DNA of 64,000 nucleotides from Acidobacteriota bacterium (lineage in GTDB: Bacteria; Acidobacteriota; Blastocatellia; Chloracidobacteriales; JADJPF01). The stretch's first letter is position 1. Each line of letters starts with the position of its first letter. A program made the translations under genes and the position numbers. The notes under the pieces were generated by a model. That model had not been told where the DNA came from. It saw only the letters and a list, made by a program, of their open reading frames with translations, and did no database searches. Below are positions 59,887-64,000 of the stretch, piece after piece. The stretch lies in assembly GCA_016213785.1 (NCBI GenBank), contig JACQZQ010000100.1, forward strand, positions 1 through 64,000, in the 5' to 3' direction.

Positions 59887-60684
59887 CTATTGAGCGTTAG
59901 TTAAACTAACTCTTGGTTTACTGGGTGCTACAATAGAGCGTTTTTCTGCTTGTTCTGTCTTAATGTGGTTAATAATTGCGTCTCTAAGCAGTAGATTACA
60001 GGTTTGATATTTTTGTCCGCGTCTTAAAATAGGATATTCTCCACCACCATTATAAAGGTAATCTGTTAAAGCTAGAGTATAAGTTGCATTGATATCAATG
60101 TCTTTTTCATTGATTTTAGCACTAACTAATTTTTTATCTTGATAGGTTAGTTGTGCTCCTGCTATTGCAGCACCAAAATCTTTAATACTTGGTGCCATAC
60201 TCTCAAAAAGCTCCATTAAGTCCTTTCCTGAAAGTTCTATTACCGCAACTTGATTATCAAATGGCATTAAACGGTAAATCGTTCCTAGCGTAATCTCACC
60301 TGCTGGAATTTCTGCTCTAATTCCTCCATTATTTTGAAAAGCAAGATCAATCGATTTACCCAATGCAAGACTAGCTTGCTTACGAATTATGTCTGTCATT
60401 AGCATTCCTAAGCGGCCTGCCCCTGCTCCTTCTTTGTTAATAGTTTCAGGGGCTTGACCAATAACTGTCTCCATCTGTTTTTTTATATCTACCGAATAAG
60501 GAGCTAACATTTCAGTTAAAGCTTTATCCTCAGCAATTGAACTGTCAATTTTATGTTGATTTATTTGGGTTTGATAAGTGGTAGTGGCAGATTTAGTCGC
60601 TTGTTGTGCATAAGTAGAGAAATTAAATAAAAGAATTAAGGCTAAGGAGTAAAATAGATAAAAACTTTTCCTATTTCCAGTCAT
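59887..60684 (-). CDS. 5'-nucleotidase C-terminal-domain protein, secreted
   Basis: A 265-aa stand-alone version of the UshA 5_nucleotid_C domain: GRLGMLMTDIIRKQA, AFQNNGGIRAEIPAGEITLGTIYRLMPFDNQ and LYNGGGEYPIL, which supply the adenine-stacking and substrate loops. A Sec signal (YLFYSLALILLFNFSTYAQQ) precedes it. It is the first gene of a two-gene unit, 46 bases from the metallophosphatase half, so the enzyme seems to be a heterodimer assembled from two polypeptides using different export routes (Sec and Tat). That is inferred from the signals. Confidence 0.88.
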   Translation of the reverse strand: MTGNRKSFYLFYSLALILLFNFSTYAQQATKSATTTYQTQINQHKIDSSIAEDKALTEMLAPYSVDIKKQMETVIGQAPETINKEGAGAGRLGMLMTDIIRKQASLALGKSIDLAFQNNGGIRAEIPAGEITLGTIYRLMPFDNQVAVIELSGKDLMELFESMAPSIKDFGAAIAGAQLTYQDKKLVSAKINEKDIDINATYTLALTDYLYNGGGEYPILRRGQKYQTCNLLLRDAIINHIKTEQAEKRSIVAPSKPRVSLTNAQ

Positions 60685-60891
60685 AGTATTTCCTAAAAGA
60701 TTGTTTTTTATATTGATGTTTAAGTTAGCAAAAGTTATAGCATAAAGTTATAGGAAAGCAAAATTTTCTCTTTAGCTCTAAATTATTTGTTTTGGAGTAA
60801 ACCTAAACATTCTTGATAATTATTTTGTATTACGTAATATAGATAGGCTAATGGTTTTTAGAAGTTTATATTTTTATAGTAAGGTATTTTT

Positions 60892-61335
60892 ATGGATAAT
60901 CTAAAATTTGAAGTTAAAGACGTAAATTTTGAAAATAAAGTACGTGAAAGTTTTTCTAGACAAACAGTTATGCAAACTATAGGAGCTTGTTTAAGAAAAG
61001 TAGCACCTGGAAAGGTAGAAATAGAGCTACCTTTTCGTAGTGATTTAACACAGCAAAATGATTACTTACATGCAGGCATTATAACTACAATTGTTGATAG
61101 TGCTTGTGGTTATGCGGCATTTAGTCTTATGGAAGTAGGGGCAGATGTCTTAACTATTGAATTTAAGATAAATTTTCTTTCTCCTGCTTTAGGTGATATT
61201 TTTTTAGCTAAAGGTTTAGTCTCTAAACCAGGGAAAACTATTAGTGTTTGTACTGGTGATGTTATTGCAAAAATAGGAGATAAAGAAAAGCTAGTTGCTA
61301 CAATGCTCGCTACAATAATGACTATTCGCAAATAA
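60892..61335 (+). CDS. PaaI-family hotdog thioesterase
   Basis: A 147-aa acyl-CoA thioesterase of the PaaI/DUF4442 hotdog group. LTQQNDYLHAGIITTIVDSACGYAAFSLM is the catalytic segment with Asn-Asp and the HAG turn; VLTIEFKINFLSPALGD is the central strand. It hydrolyses small or aryl acyl-CoA esters; the substrate is not set by context. It is transcribed alone, with a hairpin after its stop. Confidence 0.85.
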   Translation: MDNLKFEVKDVNFENKVRESFSRQTVMQTIGACLRKVAPGKVEIELPFRSDLTQQNDYLHAGIITTIVDSACGYAAFSLMEVGADVLTIEFKINFLSPALGDIFLAKGLVSKPGKTISVCTGDVIAKIGDKEKLVATMLATIMTIRK

Positions 61336-61348
61336 AAATTTGGCTAAA

Positions 61349-61380
61349 TAGGCTTAAATTTTATACTACTTTTAAGCCTA
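61349..61380 (+). terminator. Hairpin after the PaaI-type gene
   Basis: TAGGCTTAAA pairs with TTTAAGCCTA, loop of 12, starting 14 bases after the stop. It lacks a clean T-run, so it is a weak terminator candidate. Confidence 0.5.
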
Positions 61381-61427
61381 TAAGCTTAAATAAGGTTTTC
61401 TTTAGATGGGTATCAATCATTTTGTCT

Positions 61428-61733
61428 TTAATAGAAATTAGTATAAAAAAATGCTCGTACTGCTTTACGCATTACTGCTACACGAGATTGACGTATAGGG
61501 TCATTTTTATAAGGTAAAGGTTTTTCAACCTCTTTAAAAGAATTAGAAGATTCTTTAAAAGGAGGTAAAAATGCTATGTTTGAGTTTTCAGTTTGACGCA
61601 TTGAGCAATGTAAGCTGCCTGATAAAGATTGTGTACGTAAATACCATTTAGCAAATACTGCAATTCGAGCGAAATCACGTAAGTTATTAGCTACAAATTC
61701 TTTATCACAAAAACGGATAGTATAAACAGTCAT
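61428..61733 (-). CDS. Hypothetical protein, 101 aa
   Basis: A small unrecognised ORF with no paralogue in the window. It has a compact N-terminus (TVYTIRFCDKEFVANNLRDFARIAVFAKWYLR) and a basic C-terminus (RQSRVAVMRKAVRAFFYTNFY), no signal and no TM. No Shine-Dalgarno is visible before the ATG. It lies alone between the thioesterase and lexA; it may be a real small gene or a chance ORF in AT-rich DNA. Confidence 0.4.
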   Translation of the reverse strand: MTVYTIRFCDKEFVANNLRDFARIAVFAKWYLRTQSLSGSLHCSMRQTENSNIAFLPPFKESSNSFKEVEKPLPYKNDPIRQSRVAVMRKAVRAFFYTNFY

Positions 61734-62115
61734 AACAAATTTTATCTCTTTATTTCTCTAAGGTTTAGTAGGAAATAAAGTAGCCTCCTTTTAGAAATTT
61801 AGAATAAAATGCCCTTTTAAGGGATTAATTAAAAAAAAACTCCTCTAACCAAGTAATTTAAAATCACTTAGCTAATAAAATAAATTTAGCTGTTATATTT
61901 GAGATTGTGTTCTCCACTAACTGAAATTTCAATTAGTGGAGGTTTTAAGAAGGTGATTTAGGATTGAAAATTTAATAACATCAACAAATGTACAGGACAT
62001 ACTTAAAAGGAAAATATAAAATTCAGCTTTGTTTGAACTTAATTTGGATAAAACACAAATTCTGTAAATTTAGTGATGTTATTCTGTTGCCGATCCTTAA
62101 TAATAAAAAAATAAT
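61734..62115. other. Intergenic region between a small hypothetical gene and lexA
   Basis: A 382-base AT-rich gap after the lexA stop. It includes a near-perfect 30-base palindrome (61912-61941), about 175 bases past lexA, and little else. No RNA gene was recognised. Confidence 0.45.
61912..61941. repeat. 30-bp inverted repeat with one mismatch
   Basis: CTCCACTAACTGAAA and TTTCAATTAGTGGAG form a stem of 15 pairs with a single mismatch and no loop. Placed downstream of lexA on the minus strand, it could end transcription or be an operator. Confidence 0.6.
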
Positions 62116-62724
62116 TTAGTTATAGCGTCTCATTACACCTATAACACGGCCTTGGACTTTTACTTGATTTGGGTTTAGCATCATAGGCTGATATTTTGAA
62201 TTTGCTGGTTGTAGTCTAACTTGACCTTTTTCATAAAAAATTTTTTTTACTGTTGCACTGTTATCATCTACTAAAGCTACAATGGTTTGACCATTTTGGG
62301 CTTGTTGGCAATGCTCAACAACAATTAAATCTCCATCAGCAATATGTTCATCTATCATTGAATCGCCTACTACACGTAAGGCATAAGTACGTGATCGACC
62401 AAGCATTTCTTTAGGTATAGAAACTAGTTCTTCTTGAGCTATAACATCTATTGGTCTACCAGCAGCAATTTTTCCTAATAATGGAATATCAATGGCTTCT
62501 GAGTTATGTTCTTCAGGTAAGAGTTGTACTAAAGCATTTCTTTTGCCTCTAACAATCATTCCTGCCGCTTCTAAGGCAACTAAGTATTTATGTACCGTTG
62601 CTGGTGAAGAAAAACCAAAATGCCTAGCTATATCCCTAATCATAGGGGAATGGCCTTCAGTTTTAACGAATTTTACTATGAAGTCATAAACTTGACGTTG
62701 TTTTTCAGATATAATCGTGCTCAT
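62116..62724 (-). CDS. lexA: SOS repressor LexA
   Basis: A LexA repressor of 202 aa when started at the ATG preceded by GGAG (MSTIISEKQRQVY...); the track's start is five residues longer. The winged helix (12-65) has IRDIARHFGFSSPATVHKYLVALE. The autocleavage site is Ala-Gly in KIAAGRPI; the catalytic dyad is Ser in VVGDSMID and Lys in SATVKKIF (127 and 165 in track numbering). RecA-stimulated self-cleavage releases SOS genes. Its promoter has a palindrome in the spacer, indicating autoregulation. No recA or other SOS gene is next to it. Confidence 0.95.
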   Translation of the reverse strand: MSTIISEKQRQVYDFIVKFVKTEGHSPMIRDIARHFGFSSPATVHKYLVALEAAGMIVRGKRNALVQLLPEEHNSEAIDIPLLGKIAAGRPIDVIAQEELVSIPKEMLGRSRTYALRVVGDSMIDEHIADGDLIVVEHCQQAQNGQTIVALVDDNSATVKKIFYEKGQVRLQPANSKYQPMMLNPNQVKVQGRVIGVMRRYN

Positions 62725-62758
62725 ATTTTTTTGCTCCATAAAAATTGGTGTTTAGCGA

Positions 62759-62787
62759 AAGATAGGCAAATATTTGCTTTTTGTCAA
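62759..62787 (-). promoter_or_regulatory. lexA promoter with an operator palindrome in the spacer
   Basis: On the minus strand TTGACA, a 17-base spacer and TATCTT form a near-consensus promoter ending about 35 bases before the lexA start. The spacer contains GCAAATATTTGC (62766-62777), a perfect 12-bp palindrome, placed to block RNA polymerase. Its form is unlike the E. coli CTGT-N8-ACAG or Gram-positive GAAC-N4-GTTC boxes. Confidence 0.7.
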
Positions 62788-63059
62788 GAGGTTTTCTGCA
62801 ATAAAACTAAAAAATAATGAAAATAGAAGAAAAGCTTAATTTATATGTTTATATCTTCTCTTGTATTTTATAGTTAACAATTAAGTAAAAGCTTAAACCT
62901 TCCTTTTATATAACCCTAAAAGAATGAAATAAATGTCATTTTGATCTCTTTCAAATAATCTAAAAGAAGATCAATAGGCGTAATTTTGGTAAATTTTGTT
63001 AGAAATGATTTAAGAAGTTTTTTATAAAATGAAAATTGTAGCCAAAATGAGACTAAATT
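62788..63059. other. Intergenic region between lexA and the beta-propeller gene
   Basis: With the lexA promoter region, this makes about 335 bases without a gene. The sequence is AT-rich, with no ORF, RNA signature or strong hairpin that I can support. Confidence 0.4.
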
Positions 63060-64000
63060 TTACTTGATCTCCAAAATTCCTATAGCCGAAGGTATACCTA
63101 CGGAATTTGTTGGAAAAGGTGAACCAAAAATAGGTGTGATTACTCCACTAGTGCTTACGTTATAAACGCTAATATCTCTTGTGCCTGCAAACCCCCCATT
63201 AGCAACAAATAGTAATGTACTTTTTTTATTCATTACCATACTAGCAGGGCCTTGACCATCAGTAGTAAAAGGCGATCCAGCAATTGCTCTTAATGAACCA
63301 TCGCTGTTACTAGAGAAAACGGAAATTGTGGAATTGTTATTATTACTTACAAAAATAAATTGACCAGTTTTTGATGAGGTAAGAGCTATAGGCTTATCTC
63401 CATCAGTAAAATAAGGTAAATTAGGCAAAGCACTTAATGAACCTGAAGTCAAATTAGCGTTAAATCCAGAAATACTATTATTACCAAGCTCTGCAACATA
63501 AAGTCTTGATGTATTAACATTTATTGACAATCCATGATTTGCAAGTCCAGGTGTTATTACATCGTTAATTAATCTTAATCGGCTACTAGAGTCAATAGAA
63601 TAAACTCCAATGCTATGACTAAACTGATGACTAGCAAAAAGTATTGTGTTATCAGTGTTTAAGATTAAGTCAATTGGGCCATTACCAGCTTGAAAAGGGG
63701 AATTAGGGGCAGGTTGTAAAATGTTATTAACTACATTAAAAGCAGAAATTGAGTCTGAATCAATATTTGCAACAAAGGCTTGAGTTGCTTGTCGATTACA
63801 AGTAACCCCTGCGGCAAAACGCCCTCCAGTAGCTACAGGGATACTTGTGCGGCTTAATGTCCCATCAGAGTTTATTTTAAAGATACTTAATGTATTATCA
63901 GAATTATTTGAAGCAAATAACACTTTGGCCTTACGGCTAATACATAAACCGCTAATACCTGTTTTTTTTCCAGCTATGCCTCCAGTAAGGAAGGGTGAGC
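63060..64000 (-). CDS. Beta-propeller protein (YncE/lactonase-like), 5' end beyond the window
   Basis: The track ORF starts at GTG 63923, but the frame stays open to the edge of the window (peptide SPFLTGGIAGKKTGISGLCIS...AKVLFASNN), so the gene continues to the right. It is made of about 45-residue blade repeats: LFASNNSDNTLSIF, AFVANIDSDSISAFNV, LFASHQFSHSIGVYSI, LYVAELGNNSISGFN and IFVSNNNNSTISVFS, with inter-blade SPF...G.GP stretches. This is the seven-bladed lactonase/YncE-type propeller, possibly cell-surface or secreted. No catalytic residues identified. Codon use resembles the neighbours. Confidence 0.82.
   Translation of the reverse strand, partial: SPFLTGGIAGKKTGISGLCISRKAKVLFASNNSDNTLSIFKINSDGTLSRTSIPVATGGRFAAGVTCNRQATQAFVANIDSDSISAFNVVNNILQPAPNSPFQAGNGPIDLILNTDNTILFASHQFSHSIGVYSIDSSSRLRLINDVITPGLANHGLSINVNTSRLYVAELGNNSISGFNANLTSGSLSALPNLPYFTDGDKPIALTSSKTGQFIFVSNNNNSTISVFSSNSDGSLRAIAGSPFTTDGQGPASMVMNKKSTLLFVANGGFAGTRDISVYNVSTSGVITPIFGSPFPTNSVGIPSAIGILEIK

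Noticed and set aside
1-64000. tRNA or rRNA genes
   Set aside because: I looked in gene-free stretches for T-loop and D-loop type motifs and found none that fold into a cloverleaf by eye.

Overview
The window is AT-rich (roughly one third G+C by eye) and gene-dense, with genes on both strands and mostly short operons. The gene content suggests a Gram-negative-type bacterium of the Acidobacteriota, possibly a low-GC relative of the Blastocatellia. It has four Hanks-type Ser/Thr kinases in 64 kb, an MglA/MglB pair, an Oar-like TonB-dependent receptor with an N-terminal carboxypeptidase-regulatory-type domain, an ECF sigma/anti-sigma pair, a squalene/hopanoid module (hpnC-hpnD-hpnE), and several proteins with C-terminal SUMF1-like domains. 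The placement is inferred from gene content alone; there is no rRNA or tRNA gene to anchor it.

Layout. Positions 1-670 hold the tail of a transposase abutting a truncated Rpn/PD-(D/E)XK-type nuclease gene, an insertion scar. A 58-aa membrane protein missing from the ORF track follows at 713. From 942 to 9171 run argS, a DDAH-like hydrolase, a kinase-SUMF1 fusion, a DMT transporter, a zinc-ribbon membrane protein and a membrane-anchored kinase. On the minus strand, 9183-13035 carries a 771-aa FAD/membrane/4Fe-4S fusion, a zinc-finger anti-sigma factor and its ECF sigma factor. At 13302-16257 lie an unrecognised protein built from two copies of one domain and an AlbA_2/Schlafen-like protein. 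A LEA-like amphipathic repeat protein follows on the minus strand. Then come mglB-mglA, purH, a zinc-ribbon M48 peptidase, a Fur/PerR regulator with a PerR-like box, and a secreted charged coiled-coil protein.

From 24173 to 28224 there is a three-gene molybdenum hydroxylase operon plus a hypothetical gene. Two VOC-fold proteins, a HAD phosphatase, a PBP4-type carboxypeptidase, a kinase/zinc-ribbon/FHA protein, purN and an amidase lead to a transmembrane kinase whose extracellular half is a LivJ-type ligand-binding domain (37087-39408). The minus-strand block 39474-44562 is a BchI/MoxR-like ATPase, ftsH and tilS. An FHA-GAF-HD-GYP protein, an XRE-like protein and an ArnT-type glycosyltransferase follow. 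The isoprenoid block is an hpnG-like phosphorylase, a TonB receptor, ispH, hpnC, hpnD and hpnE. The right end has an RRM-like/PEGA-like/TM/SUMF1 fusion, a UshA-type nucleotidase split into two genes, a thioesterase, lexA with a well-formed self-regulated promoter, and a beta-propeller protein cut by the window edge.

No tRNA, rRNA, CRISPR array or complete mobile element was seen. The most unusual material is the set of signalling fusions: the kinase with a solute-binding sensor, the two SUMF1-like proteins that lack the FGE cysteine pair, the RRM-like fusion, and the duplicated-domain protein beside the AlbA_2 protein. Several annotated starts were moved to fit ribosome binding sites, and three genes (mglA, purH, ftsH) appear to start with TTG.
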